Source: Rheinheimera pacifica (GTDB lineage Bacteria > Pseudomonadota > Gammaproteobacteria > Enterobacterales > Alteromonadaceae). From it: DNA of 64,000 nt. The notes under the pieces were generated by a model. That model worked only from the letters and a program-made list of their open reading frames with translations. It was not told the DNA's origin and did no database searches. The stretch lies in the NCBI RefSeq assembly GCF_024809855.1, contig NZ_JANUEM010000002.1, forward strand, positions 1 through 64,000, in the 5' to 3' direction. This document shows positions 8,576 to 18,500 of this stretch, piece after piece. Each line of letters starts with the position of its first letter. Position 1 is the first letter of the stretch. A program made the translations under genes and the position numbers.

Positions 8576-9466
8576 ATGTTTAGCGATACCTGGGTATTAG
8601 CCTTATTCGCCCACAAGCTGCTGAGTTATTTAGCGGTTAGCGGCAGTATTGGTGCGGCGTTTTTGCTGCAGTTGCCGGCGCTGGCTCAGCCACCGTCTGA
8701 TAGCCTTGCCTTTCGGCTGTGGTTAAAACGCCTTGTACTGGGGTGGTCGGCCGCAGGTATGGTGCTGGCGTTACTGTATCTGCCGCTGCAGGCTGGTGCG
8801 CTGGCCGAAACAGGCGTAGCTGGCATGGCCGACAGGCTGATGCTACAGATGGTTTGGCAATCGGCAATGCGCACCCAGCTGCTTTTATGGTTATGCGGTT
8901 ATGCAGCGCTGTGGCTTTGGGCCCGGCGCGTTAAACACAGCGGCAACACGGTGAGCATTGCGCTTGTTAGCCTGGCTGCGTTTTTGCTGGCCGGCAGTTT
9001 CAGCCAAACCGGCCATGTGGCCAGTTTGGCAGGCCTGTGGCAGTTGTTACTGACGCTGCATGTGCTGGCAATAGCGGCCTGGGTAGGCTCCTTGCTGCCG
9101 CTGTGGCAAAGCTGTTACCGCTTGGCACCAGACAGGCTGCTGGCGCTGATGCAGCAGTTCGGTCAGGTTGCGCTTTATCTGCTGGTATTGCTTATCAGCT
9201 GTGGCGTGTTGATCTTACTGCAACTGCTTGACCCACTTAGCCAGTTGTTTGTAACCGATTATGGCCGTTTGCTGCTGTTTAAGCTGATGTTGGTCGCGGC
9301 CATGTTACTGCTGGCCGCCTGGCATAAATTTAAGCTGGTCAACGCGCTGGCGAAGCATCAGAACAGCCGCTTGCTGGCACGGTCTATTTTTATCGAAATG
9401 CTGTTGGCGCTATTGGTTCTGGCAACCAGCAGCAGCTTTACCACTGTGGTGGGCTTAGCACATTAA
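8576..9466 (+). CDS. copD: Inner-membrane copper transport protein CopD
   Basis: A 296-aa polytopic protein with about eight hydrophobic segments. It matches the CopD family in length and pattern: an N-terminal LALFAHKLLSYLAVSG helix, GSFSQTGHVAS, LHVLAIAAWVGSLLPL, and a C-terminal FKLMLVAAMLLLAAWHKFKLV. CopD works with CopC to move copper across the inner membrane. It starts 17 bases after copC at an ATG (8576) with only a weak GAG site; a TTG at 8564 is an alternative. Co-transcribed with copABC. Confidence 0.88.
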   Translation: MFSDTWVLALFAHKLLSYLAVSGSIGAAFLLQLPALAQPPSDSLAFRLWLKRLVLGWSAAGMVLALLYLPLQAGALAETGVAGMADRLMLQMVWQSAMRTQLLLWLCGYAALWLWARRVKHSGNTVSIALVSLAAFLLAGSFSQTGHVASLAGLWQLLLTLHVLAIAAWVGSLLPLWQSCYRLAPDRLLALMQQFGQVALYLLVLLISCGVLILLQLLDPLSQLFVTDYGRLLLFKLMLVAAMLLLAAWHKFKLVNALAKHQNSRLLARSIFIEMLLALLVLATSSSFTTVVGLAH

Positions 9467-9504
9467 GCCTGCTTTATTCTAATAATTACAACAGGATACC
9501 TAAT

Positions 9505-9990
9505 ATGTTTCGCAATAAAATTCAAACCTTTTCTGCCATCAGCCTGGGCCTGGCGTTGCTATGCCCCGTTAGTGTGCAGGCGCACGGCAATGAAAAGCAT
9601 GCCGCCCCGGCCTTGTTTGTCGGCGAAAGCACCGCTGCCGCTCAGGCGGTAAAAGCGTTTCATCAGGCGTTACGCGCTGGTGATGCCAATGCTGCCCGCG
9701 CCATGCTGGCAGATGACGTACTGATTGTCGAAGGTAATGGCGTAGAGCGCTCGGCAGATGAGTATGCCAGTCACCATATGCTGGCCGATATGAAATTTAT
9801 GGCGGCGGTACAGGTAGAGGCGCTGGAACATCAGACCAAGGTGCTGGGCAAGGTGGCCTATTCGGTTAGCCGCAGCCAACTGACTGGCGACTATAAAGGC
9901 AAGCCGGTTGACGTTATCAGTAAAGAAACGCTGGTGCTGGTAGATAACGGCGACGGTTGGAAGATCGTGCATGTGCACTGGTCGCACTAA
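9505..9990 (+). CDS. Secreted NTF2-like (SnoaL/DUF4440-type) protein in the cop operon
   Basis: A 161-aa protein with a signal peptide (about residues 1-26, cleavage after VQA). Its cone-like NTF2 fold is suggested by AVKAFHQALRAGDANAARAMLADDVLIVEGNG and a final DNGDGWKIVHVHWSH. The mature N-terminus AHGNEKHAA and the C-terminal HVHWSH are His-bearing, which fits metal binding but is not proof. It lies 38 bases after copD and 20 bases before the DUF411 gene in the same direction, so it belongs to the copper operon. Function unknown; enzyme activity is not implied by the fold. Confidence 0.8.
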   Translation: MFRNKIQTFSAISLGLALLCPVSVQAHGNEKHAAPALFVGESTAAAQAVKAFHQALRAGDANAARAMLADDVLIVEGNGVERSADEYASHHMLADMKFMAAVQVEALEHQTKVLGKVAYSVSRSQLTGDYKGKPVDVISKETLVLVDNGDGWKIVHVHWSH

Positions 9991-10010
9991 GGCAACAGCG
10001 GGAGAGCACT

Positions 10011-10526
10011 ATGAAGTTAACTCTGATAGCGGCAATGCTGGCAGCCACTGCGCTATTGGCTGGTTGTAAAGACGCCGGCCCGGCTAAACCGGAAACTACA
10101 GCTTTGTCCGACAGTGCTGGCAATGCGGCAGCACTAACCCTCACGGTATACAAAACGCCAAGCTGCGGTTGCTGTAAAAAGTGGGTATTGCACCTTGAAC
10201 AGCAGGGAGTGGTTGCACACACGAAAAATTATGATGATTTAAGTGGCATTAAAGCCCGCTACGGTATCTCACCACAGTATTATTCCTGTCACACCGCCGT
10301 ATCGGAGCAGGGCTATGCTTTTGAAGGCCATATCCCTGCTAAATACATCCGGCAATTCCTCGCTGAGTCGCATCCGGATGCGATTGGCCTGAGTGTACCG
10401 GCGATGCCGCTCGGCTCACCGGGCATGGAGGTCGAAGACCGCTTTATGCCGTACGACATTCTGCTGCTAAACAAAGATGGCAGCGCCAGCGTCTACGCCC
10501 ACATCAGCGATGCTTCGATGCAGTAG
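10011..10526 (+). CDS. DUF411 metal-binding lipoprotein
   Basis: A 171-aa protein. The N-terminus is a lipoprotein signal with lipobox LLAGC (Cys19). The DUF411 domain follows: LTVYKTPSCGCCKKWVLHL (a CGCC cluster), YYSCHTAVSEQGYAFEGHIPA, and the terminal GMEVEDRFMPYDILLL. DUF411 proteins are recurrent last members of copper and silver resistance operons and are thought to bind copper through the Cys and His/Met residues. The ATG at 10011 has GGGAGAG 7 bases upstream. A strong terminator follows. Confidence 0.88.
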   Translation: MKLTLIAAMLAATALLAGCKDAGPAKPETTALSDSAGNAAALTLTVYKTPSCGCCKKWVLHLEQQGVVAHTKNYDDLSGIKARYGISPQYYSCHTAVSEQGYAFEGHIPAKYIRQFLAESHPDAIGLSVPAMPLGSPGMEVEDRFMPYDILLLNKDGSASVYAHISDASMQ

Positions 10527-10542
10527 CCAATAATAGGCGCTT

Positions 10543-10575
10543 AAAAAAACACCACTTTTAAAGTGGTGTTTTTTT
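10543..10575. terminator. Bidirectional rho-independent terminator between the cop operon and cueR
   Basis: AAACACCACTTT and AAAGTGGTGTTT form a 12-bp stem with A-run on one side and T-run on the other. It ends the copABCD-DUF411 transcript on the + strand and the copA ATPase-cueR transcript on the - strand. Confidence 0.92.
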
Positions 10576-10592
10576 ATTGAAGCACGATAATG

Positions 10593-10997
10593 TCAGCCGG
10601 GTTTCGCCAGTTGCTGCAAGATATGGCAATGTGGGCTGCCATCGCCCCGGCAGCTGTCGGCCAGCGCCGTCAGCACCTGCTGCATATGCTGCAGCTCGGC
10701 AATTTTGCCGGCAATTTCATCCAGGTGTTGCTGAGCCAGCTGTTTTACCACCCGGCTTTCACGCTGTGGGTCTTGCCATAATGCCAGCAGCGACTGGATA
10801 TCGTGTAACGAAAACCCCAGGTTGCGTGCCTGACGAATAAAACGTAGCTGGTTAATTTGCTCACTGTTGTAAAGCCGGTAACCGGCATCAGTGCGTGGTG
10901 ATTTTCTCAGCAAACCGGATTGCTCATAGTGCCGGATCATTTTGGCGCTTAAGCCACTCTCTTTTGCCGCATCACCAATGGTCAGTAAGGTCGCCAT
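10593..10997 (-). CDS. cueR: CueR-type Cu(I)-responsive MerR regulator
   Basis: A 134-aa regulator. The N-terminal MerR winged helix (IGDAAKESGLSAKMIRHYEQSGLL) is followed by a dimerisation helix and the metal loop CRGDGSPHC (two Cys eight residues apart, near residues 114-122), the CueR-type spacing for monovalent Cu/Ag/Au. The ATG at 10997 has AAGGAG 6 bases upstream; a longer frame overlaps the ATPase gene. It lies 13 bases after the copA ATPase stop on the same strand, so regulator and pump form one operon. Targets are probably the promoters at 13223-13253 and 1034-1064. Confidence 0.92.
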   Translation of the reverse strand: MATLLTIGDAAKESGLSAKMIRHYEQSGLLRKSPRTDAGYRLYNSEQINQLRFIRQARNLGFSLHDIQSLLALWQDPQRESRVVKQLAQQHLDEIAGKIAELQHMQQVLTALADSCRGDGSPHCHILQQLAKPG

Positions 10998-11010
10998 TTG
11001 CTGCTCCTTG

Positions 11011-13182
11011 TTAAAAAGACATGCGTTGCAAACGCAGGGCATTGGTTACCACCAGCACACTGCTACAGGCCATGGCAGCACCGGCGATAACCGGGTTTAA
11101 AAAACCCAGTGCGGCCAGTGGAATACCAATGGTGTTAAAGGCAAAAGCCCAGAACAAATTTTGCTGAATATTACGGTAGGTTGCACTGGCGAGCAGCAGT
11201 GCTGTCGCAACCAGTTCCGGGTCGCCACGCATCAGCGTAAATGCAGACGCACTGACCGCAACATCGGTACCTGTTGCCATCGCGATACCTAAGTCAGCTT
11301 GAGCCAAAGCAGGGGCATCATTAATGCCATCGCCCACCATCGCTACTTTATAGCCTTGCTGCTGATAGGCCGCTACGGCTTGTGCTTTACCCTGCGGCAG
11401 CACTTCGGCGTTAAAGTTATCCAGCCCCAGCTCTTTGGCAACATACTCGGCGCTGGCCGCTGAATCACCCGTTAACATGGCAACCTGAATACCGGCAGCT
11501 TGTAATTTATGTACCGCATTTTTTGCCTGGGCTTTGGCTTTATCGGCAAAACACAGCAAACCGAGTAATGTCGTGCCCTGAGCAGTTTTCTCTGCCAGCC
11601 AGGATACCGAGGCGCCCGGCACTGCGATAAGGTCTTGCGGTAATGTCAGCCCCATCTCTCTCATCCAGCTACCTGAGCCCAGCATTACCGCACGGCCTTT
11701 GACGTTAGCTTTCACGCCTTTTCCGGCCACTACAGCAAAATCCGATACTGCCAATAAATCGACATTGTGGTTGATAGCATAGCTAACAATTGCTTTGGCC
11801 AGTGGGTGTTCGCTGTACTGTGATAACGCATAGGCCAGTGCGGCCAACTCAGTTTCGTTGTTAAGCGCATTCAGCTGCGTTAATACGGGTTTACCCTCGG
11901 TGAGGGTGCCGGTTTTATCAAACACCACATAATCAATTTTTGTCGCCTGCTCCAGCGCGACAGCATCTTTCACCAAAATACCCTGGCGCGCCGCTGTGCC
12001 GGTACCGGCCATAATGGCCGCCGGAGTGGCCAGACCCAAAGCACAGGGACAGGCTATAACCAATACCGCTACTGCATTAAGAATACCTTGCTGCCAATCG
12101 GCAAACGCCAGACCCCAAATCAGCACGGTGGCTAAGGCGACCAGTAATACTACCGGTACAAAGATACTGCTTATCTTATCCACCAGGGCTTGCACTGGTG
12201 CTTTCGCGCCCTGAGCCTGCTCTACCAGGCGGATAATTTTTGACAAGGTGGATTCTGCACCTAAGGCGCTGGCCTCGAACTCCAGCCGACCATCGAGATT
12301 AACCGAGCCGCCCGTCACTTTATCGCCAGAGGTTTTATGCAGCGGCACACTTTCGCCGCTGATTAGTGCCTCATCCACGTGGCTGCTGCCCTCTGTCACT
12401 ATGCCGTCGGCCGGTATCCGTTCTCCTGGCAGCACCTGAATGCGATCACCTTTGAGCAGCTCAGCCGCTGCAATACTGTGCCAGCTATTATTGCGCCAGA
12501 CCCTTGCTGATGTCGGTTTTAAGTTTTCCAGTGCTTGCAGCGCATCGGTCGTACGCCGCTTGGCGCGTTTCTCCAGTAACTTACCCAGCAGTACCAGGGT
12601 TAATACTGCCGCGCCACTTTCAAAGTACAGGTGTGGTGCGCCATGATGCCCATCAAAGCTGTACCACAGATAGAGCGATAAGCCATAAGCGGCACTGGTA
12701 CCCATTGATACCAGCAGGTCCATATTGCCGGTGCCCGCTTTCAGTGCATGCCAGCCGGCTTTGTAAAAGCGCGCGCCAAAGTAAAATTGTACCGGTGTTG
12801 CTAACAGCCATTGCCACAAGGCAGGCAACATCCAGTCGGCACCGAACAGCATGCCCACCATCGGCAATACTAACGGCAGGGTGAGTAAGGCAGCACCGAT
12901 CACTGGCCAGCTGTCACGCTGATAAAAACGTCGTGGTTGAGCAGGGGAATTTTGAGCCTCAGGCGAAGCCTGGCTGAGGATCAGCTCATACCCGGCATCG
13001 GCAACGGCCTGTTTCAGGGCGCGGTCTTCTGTGGCGGGTAACAGGGTCAGGCTTACCTGCTCTGTAGCCAGGTTTACTGAAGCGCTTAGCACACCAGACA
13101 CCTTTAACAGGCTTTTTTCCACCCGGCCGGCGCAAGACGCACAGGTCATACCCTTTACCGCAAGTTGTATTGTTGCTGCCAT
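11011..13182 (-). CDS. copA: Cu(I)-exporting P1B-type ATPase
   Basis: A 723-aa pump expelling Cu(I) from the cytoplasm. It has a single N-terminal HMA domain with GMTCASC at residues 11-17, then the copper-selective CPC membrane motif (IACPCALGLATP), the phosphorylation site DKTGTLTEGK, an HP dipeptide (YSEHPLAKA) and the hinge GDGINDAPALAQADLG. About eight transmembrane segments. The ATG at 13182 has CGGAG 8 bases upstream and starts the canonical MAATIQLAVKGMTC; the longer frame to 13257 crosses the CueR operator and is not used. It shares the name copA with the oxidase at 5146 by convention but is unrelated. Confidence 0.95.
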   Translation of the reverse strand: MAATIQLAVKGMTCASCAGRVEKSLLKVSGVLSASVNLATEQVSLTLLPATEDRALKQAVADAGYELILSQASPEAQNSPAQPRRFYQRDSWPVIGAALLTLPLVLPMVGMLFGADWMLPALWQWLLATPVQFYFGARFYKAGWHALKAGTGNMDLLVSMGTSAAYGLSLYLWYSFDGHHGAPHLYFESGAAVLTLVLLGKLLEKRAKRRTTDALQALENLKPTSARVWRNNSWHSIAAAELLKGDRIQVLPGERIPADGIVTEGSSHVDEALISGESVPLHKTSGDKVTGGSVNLDGRLEFEASALGAESTLSKIIRLVEQAQGAKAPVQALVDKISSIFVPVVLLVALATVLIWGLAFADWQQGILNAVAVLVIACPCALGLATPAAIMAGTGTAARQGILVKDAVALEQATKIDYVVFDKTGTLTEGKPVLTQLNALNNETELAALAYALSQYSEHPLAKAIVSYAINHNVDLLAVSDFAVVAGKGVKANVKGRAVMLGSGSWMREMGLTLPQDLIAVPGASVSWLAEKTAQGTTLLGLLCFADKAKAQAKNAVHKLQAAGIQVAMLTGDSAASAEYVAKELGLDNFNAEVLPQGKAQAVAAYQQQGYKVAMVGDGINDAPALAQADLGIAMATGTDVAVSASAFTLMRGDPELVATALLLASATYRNIQQNLFWAFAFNTIGIPLAALGFLNPVIAGAAMACSSVLVVTNALRLQRMSF

Positions 13183-13222
13183 ATCCGTAACTCCGGGTTG
13201 AGAAATGTTATCAGGCATAACA

Positions 13223-13253
13223 AGGCTAAACCTTACCATTATGGCAAGGTCAA
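13223..13253 (-). promoter_or_regulatory. CueR-regulated promoter of the copA ATPase
   Basis: On the minus strand TTGACC (-35, 13253-13248) and TAGCCT (-10, 13228-13223) are 19 bases apart. The spacer region 13230-13250 is a near-perfect dyad, ACCTT-CCAT-ATGG-AAGGT with single mismatches, the classical CueR operator. The start codon is 41 bases further on. Confidence 0.9.
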
Positions 13254-13319
13254 ACAACTTTCAAAAAAATTTTTCCATGTAAAAATATGGGGTATATGCC
13301 TTGCTAAAAGAAACTATCG

Positions 13320-14222
13320 TCAAAGATTCTCCCACTGCACAGGTGTTACTCTGTTTGCTTCGACCCCAAAAGACGTAAGCAACTGATGTTTTTCTGCCCA
13401 CTCCTCAGGTGTGCGCACAGCAATATACCATTGTGCAACAGCGATAGACGGTTGCTCACGCAATGCTTGGAAATAAGCACCATCGACTGTTGATAATGAG
13501 TGTCCGAGTACAATTACTTGGTCAATCGAGTTCAGTGCATCAAAAGACCGACTGTGCTGTGAAATAATCTCTTCAGAGTTTTTGAATGTAGCTGAGAAAT
13601 AGTCGTCGATAATACTATTAGCCTCGATCTGTCTGGTATCTACTTCTTCGATGTCCGAACGATCATTCAGCGAGCGTCGTAACTGAGGGGACCATGCGTG
13701 TCCTAAGACAAGTTCATCCTGTGGCTTTGCAGCGCAACCATGAATGAACAGTACTTGTTCAGTGTTAATACCATAGAGTGTACTTAAGGTATCAGTGTAA
13801 TTGAATGTGAGGTATAGCGCTTGTTGCTCTAGTTCCAATAGACGACGAGTGAAATTGTCGCGTGTCGGGATAGGTAGTTTACGTACCCATATAGAGAACT
13901 GCCTTTGCAGATCGGCTGATAGTCTTTGAACAACATTACCCACCTCATACTGAAAATCGTGGTGCCCAGAGTCGCTCCAGTCATCAGCTCCATAGGAAGC
14001 CATGAAGTGTCCAAGGTTTTCTGTCAACATGTCTGCATCCAGCTTAGCCAGAGCATTCTCGAGATCACACCAATTTTCCCCAACAGGTAAATACTCCTCC
14101 ACATCTCTGTATACATCCAGATCGGCTGATTGCATGTAGTGCCTGAATTCCGCCAGGCTGGATGGGATTCCGTGCCACAGGTCAAAACCATTACCGATCA
14201 CATAGAGTTTGGAAGAAGGCAT
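13320..14222 (-). CDS. AbiH-family protein, putative abortive-infection factor
   Basis: A 300-aa protein. It begins with the AbiH hallmark LYVIGNGFDLWHGIPSSLAEF (residues 6-26), then has YLTFNYTDTLSTLYG and LFIHG in the middle and a QVIVLGHSLSTVD block near the end, all typical of the family first described as a phage abortive-infection protein in Lactococcus. The mechanism is unproven; the GNGFD segment suggests nucleotide binding. It is AT-richer than the copper genes, stands divergent from a putative Avs operon 160 bases away, and has its stop 60 bases before the copA ATPase promoter, so it marks the left edge of the accessory block. A role in phage defence is inferred from family and context. 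Confidence 0.8.
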   Translation of the reverse strand: MPSSKLYVIGNGFDLWHGIPSSLAEFRHYMQSADLDVYRDVEEYLPVGENWCDLENALAKLDADMLTENLGHFMASYGADDWSDSGHHDFQYEVGNVVQRLSADLQRQFSIWVRKLPIPTRDNFTRRLLELEQQALYLTFNYTDTLSTLYGINTEQVLFIHGCAAKPQDELVLGHAWSPQLRRSLNDRSDIEEVDTRQIEANSIIDDYFSATFKNSEEIISQHSRSFDALNSIDQVIVLGHSLSTVDGAYFQALREQPSIAVAQWYIAVRTPEEWAEKHQLLTSFGVEANRVTPVQWENL

Positions 14223-14380
14223 TGCGGATTCTCTCGGTTTTGCTAGGTTATGTGTATTATTTGTCAGAGGCAGCGTGCATTTTTAGATGCCTTATTTCAA
14301 CTGTGCTGTTTGGTCTGGAGTGTTTATTAAAACAAAACAGGTTAAACATGCAGTAATAAATGGTAGTAAGCGGGAAATTA

Positions 14381-15565
14381 ATGATGAAAATTAAGATGTA
14401 TCCTGCCTGCAATGGAGATGCGTTTCTGATTAAAGGTGCTAGGTCAAATATACTTGTTGATGCAGGTTACGCACAGACATTCGACAACTATATCTCGACC
14501 GATCTCCTAGACCTTTCATATAAAGGAGAGAAATTAGACCTTGTCATCGTTAGCCATATAGACGCAGATCATATTTCCGGAATCATAAAGTTTCTTTCGA
14601 TCAATGGAACTTCTGCAGTTCCCAAATTAATATCTATTGGCGATATTTGGCACAACAGTTTGCGCAGCTTGAGCTCATCGGAGCGTTCTGAAATAAACGC
14701 TTCCGATCGAGCCATATTGAAAGCGATATGTCAGCGCGGGCACCCCATCCCAAACATGTTGCCAAAGCCAGGGGCTACAGAAATTAGTGCACGACAAGGC
14801 AGTTCGCTTGCTTCGTTGATCCATAAAGGAGGCTATAAATGGAATTGTGGTGATGGAACCTCTCGCCTCAAGCAAGATTTTACAAAGGTACACCATTTTT
14901 CAGGAGGTTCGGTACGTGTGATTGGCCCCCGACAAGAACGACTTGATGGACTCCTGAAGTGGTGGAAAAGACGTTTACTACAGATGGGTTATAACGGCCC
15001 CACAGGACCTGGTGAAATAATTGACGATGCATTTGAATTCATCTGTGAACATGCTGCCGAAGCTACGGTGTTATCTCCCACACCTCTGTCCGCAGGCGGT
15101 CTCAAACTGCTGGAGGATGTCTATGAGCCGGATGTGTCAATCACTAATGGTAGTTCTATCACTGTTATCGTAGAGTTTGATGGTGTTCGTGTGTTAATGC
15201 TGGCAGACGCATGGGCGGAGGACGTCATTGACGCTCTTCGTGTTCTTCAGTCACAAGGAGACTCGTTGATGTTTGACGCAATAAAAGTTTCGCATCATGG
15301 TAGCCACCGTAACACCAGTCCAGAGTTACTGAAACTCATTGATGCCCCGATTTACATGGTTTCCTCAAATGGCACTGGACATGGACATCCTAATGTTGAA
15401 GTCCTTACAGCGATTGTTGATCGGCCTGCAGCATTTTCTCGCACAGTCTACTTGAATTATTCAACGGACGCCTCGAGTATCCTTTTAAAGCACCAGTCTC
15501 GGAGTAAAACACCATTTACTGTGCATGAGAACATGACGGATTGGATCCCTATCGGAAGGACCTAA
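14381..15565 (+). CDS. Metallo-beta-lactamase-fold (ComEC-like) protein of a putative Avs1 system
   Basis: About 394 aa. The N-terminal MBL core has NILVDAGY and the metal motif VSHIDADHISG (His59, Asp61, Asp63, His64), the variant form used by ComEC-like hydrolases. A second metal segment KVSHHGSHRNTS follows (His305/306). No membrane segments or signal peptide, so cytosolic. It may hydrolyse a nucleotide or nucleic acid, but the substrate is unknown. I chose ATG 14381 because it is followed at once by the MKIKMYPACNGDAFLI strand; an ATG at 14360 is possible. Only 4 bases separate its stop from the protease-STAND gene. Type I AVAST loci pair such a protein with a protease-STAND ATPase, which is why I assign it there. 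Confidence 0.8.
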   Translation: MMKIKMYPACNGDAFLIKGARSNILVDAGYAQTFDNYISTDLLDLSYKGEKLDLVIVSHIDADHISGIIKFLSINGTSAVPKLISIGDIWHNSLRSLSSSERSEINASDRAILKAICQRGHPIPNMLPKPGATEISARQGSSLASLIHKGGYKWNCGDGTSRLKQDFTKVHHFSGGSVRVIGPRQERLDGLLKWWKRRLLQMGYNGPTGPGEIIDDAFEFICEHAAEATVLSPTPLSAGGLKLLEDVYEPDVSITNGSSITVIVEFDGVRVLMLADAWAEDVIDALRVLQSQGDSLMFDAIKVSHHGSHRNTSPELLKLIDAPIYMVSSNGTGHGHPNVEVLTAIVDRPAAFSRTVYLNYSTDASSILLKHQSRSKTPFTVHENMTDWIPIGRT

Positions 15566-15569
15566 AAGA

Positions 15570-18500
15570 ATGATGGACGCTCAAATTAAAAATGCTACAT
15601 GTCAGATTAAATGTGGCGAAGCGTCGGGGACCGGTTGGCTGATCTCTGCCTCTCAAGTAGTCACAGCTCGCCACTGCATCGATGAGGCTATCGATGGCGA
15701 TATACAAATTGAGGTTCAGTTTGAGATTGGTGGCGTTGCACAGCATCTCACTGCTGCATTGGTCGATGATGACAAAGCTCTTGATGTATGTCTACTGCTG
15801 CTGGAACGTGAAGTAGATATTGCGCCAATGGTAGTGGATGCGGCCATCCCGGTTGAAGGAAGTAGGTTCTCTTCGTTCGGTTTTCCGGTGGCGAAACTTT
15901 CCGTGGGACACAGGTTTGAAGGGGAAATTTCGCGAATTCTTGAAAGCCCAAAATTAGGAATAGATCTTGATCTCCAGGTTGAAGGTCCTGGGCAGCTTAG
16001 CAGCTATGAGGGGATTTCTGGAGCTGCGCTCATTTGCAATGGCTCATGTCGAGGCATGTTACGACTTGCGATTGATAAGTCGCTTGCTGCTATATCGATT
16101 GCGAGGATAGCTGAGTTTTTGCATAAGAACTCTATTGCACTTGGTGATATCTCTGAGGAGCTTATTAATGACTGTGCGTTTGCCCCTCGTGAGGAGTTTA
16201 CACAAGCTTTCGATGCTCTAATTAGCAACGTGGTTGGCGGATACGCCTTCATCGAAGGCGCCCATGGCATTGGCAAATCGACTTTTTGCGAAACTTATCA
16301 ACCGTCACTACAAACGATTGAACATTTCGGGACCTATAGCTTCACAACTCAAGATGTCGAAGCGAATTCAATGCATCTGGCTCAACCAGAGGTGTTTTTC
16401 GACTGGCTGAACACATTGGTATCGTCGTACCTTCCTGGGCAGGCAATACGAGCCACTGAAAAGCGTTATCCAGAATTGATCACCGGAGCAAACGAGTTAA
16501 TCAATCTATTGGCTCAAGTGTATTCATCTCAAGGGAAGATCGGAGTTATTTTTTTAGACGGTCTTGACGAAGTTTCGAAGCTTGGCCAGGGCATCCTTGA
16601 AAGGTTAGTGGGACTGCTCCCGCCGAGAATGCCTACGGGGCTGAAACTCGTTATTTCAGCTCCAAGTTACGTAAACTTATCCGCGGCGTTAGGAGCTAGG
16701 CTGACAGACCAAGCATGTATCAGAATGCCAGGTTTGGAGCGTAATGCTTCGCGTGCGTTTTGTGCGAGAGCACTTTTACCTGAACGGTTGAGCGAACAGA
16801 CAATCAGAATCATTTGCGACAAAGCCCAAGGGCACGCTCTCTATCTTCGCTATCTTATCGACTTGGCAAATGATGGTGCCGACGATGCTAAATTAACAGC
16901 TTTGCCCTTGATAGATGGCAGTATTCGTAACTACTACGAAGCGCTATGGCCCCATCTTCTGGTTGACTCGGAAGCAGTTAATCTACTGGCTATAGTCGCC
17001 CGCTTAAGATGGGGAATTTCGACAGAGCAACTTGCCGACATATTGAATGACGCTGAACGGTCGGTTCTTGTATCTACTATTTCTCGTATTCAGCATCTTC
17101 TGCTTCGTAGGGACGACACAACGATCTATCATGCGTCCTTTACCGATTTTCTGATTGAGAAGACCGGAATTCGTGAGCTAGATGTTCAGCATCGTCTTAC
17201 AAGCTACTGCTTGTCACATCGAGAGAACAGGTACGCTATACTAAATACCGTATATCACGGCCTCAGAGCTGGCCCTGCTGAAGAAGCACGAGCCATCGGC
17301 AACTGCAGCCAGCAGTGGGTCGACCGGTGTGTGATGCTGGGCGCCAAACCTGATACTTTGCTTGGTGATGTCCACGAAGTTTTAGCCGTAACTGCAAAAC
17401 AAGGAAGCTTGGTCGAGGTTGTTCGGATCCTTCTTCTTACCCAGCGGATCCAGTTTCGATATGACACTTTATTTGCGCTTTCAGCCGATCTTGCTGTCGA
17501 CGCTTTGGTTGCCTTGGGTAAGACAAAGGAAGCATTACAGCATGCTGTGCGCTATGGTCGCCTAATCATTCCGGTACACCAGACTTTGCGTTTAGCGCTT
17601 CAGTTTATGAAAGCTAGCAGATCCGACACTGCCCTGGATATTCTCGACAAAGCCGAGGCAGTTGTCGAAAGACAGCTCTCAGGTGAAAAGCTAACTATTG
17701 GTAATTTCATAAATGTTTTTAAGCTAAAAACGCAAATTCTGCTTTTACGCGGACGCGCTGGTGATAAATCAGCCATGCGTGAATTACCGAATTTTTATGG
17801 AATGTCTATCGAGGCGGTTCGTAGTAGCGTAGAGGATGAAAAGGTTTGCAATGATTTATTGTCCGATATGGCAACCTATTTTAGCGGTAGCATGGCGTGT
17901 TTGGCGGGGAGATATCCACCTTTGTCTGTCATGCGCAAATATTATTCTGGTTCAAACGTTAAGCTAAGCCAGATGCTCCTAGGTATTTTGGAGAATTATG
18001 AGTTTTTTTGCTCTTATTTCGATGTTGCGCACAACGATCGTTTGCTCAGCGCAGTGTTCTCTGACCTACAAACATTGGTCGTTGAAACTCCTCAAGAGCG
18101 AAAGCTTTCCAGCCTTGGCGCCATTGATGCACTTGTGTCGTTAAAAGCCCCCACTTCGATTGTGCACAACTTAACTGGGCCTATCGACAATTTAGGCCCT
18201 ATACAATTTGTTTCTGCAGACAACATCAACATGGATGCGGATAGCTTTGCATCCGGAATGGCGCAATGGCGTATTGCATCTCTTTTGGACAAAGAGTTGC
18301 TCTGCCCAGCCACTTCGGAAATCCAGACCACTGGGTGGCGTGATGGTGTAGAGTCAATTTGTAGAACATTGGCGTGGTGTGACGGAGCTGCGAGGCGGGC
18401 TAAGGAAGCTGACGATGAAATTGGCCTGCATTCTGTTTGGGCAACTTTGGGGCAACACGTTCTAGAACCGCTTCAGTTTACGCTTGCACAGCGCTCTCAG

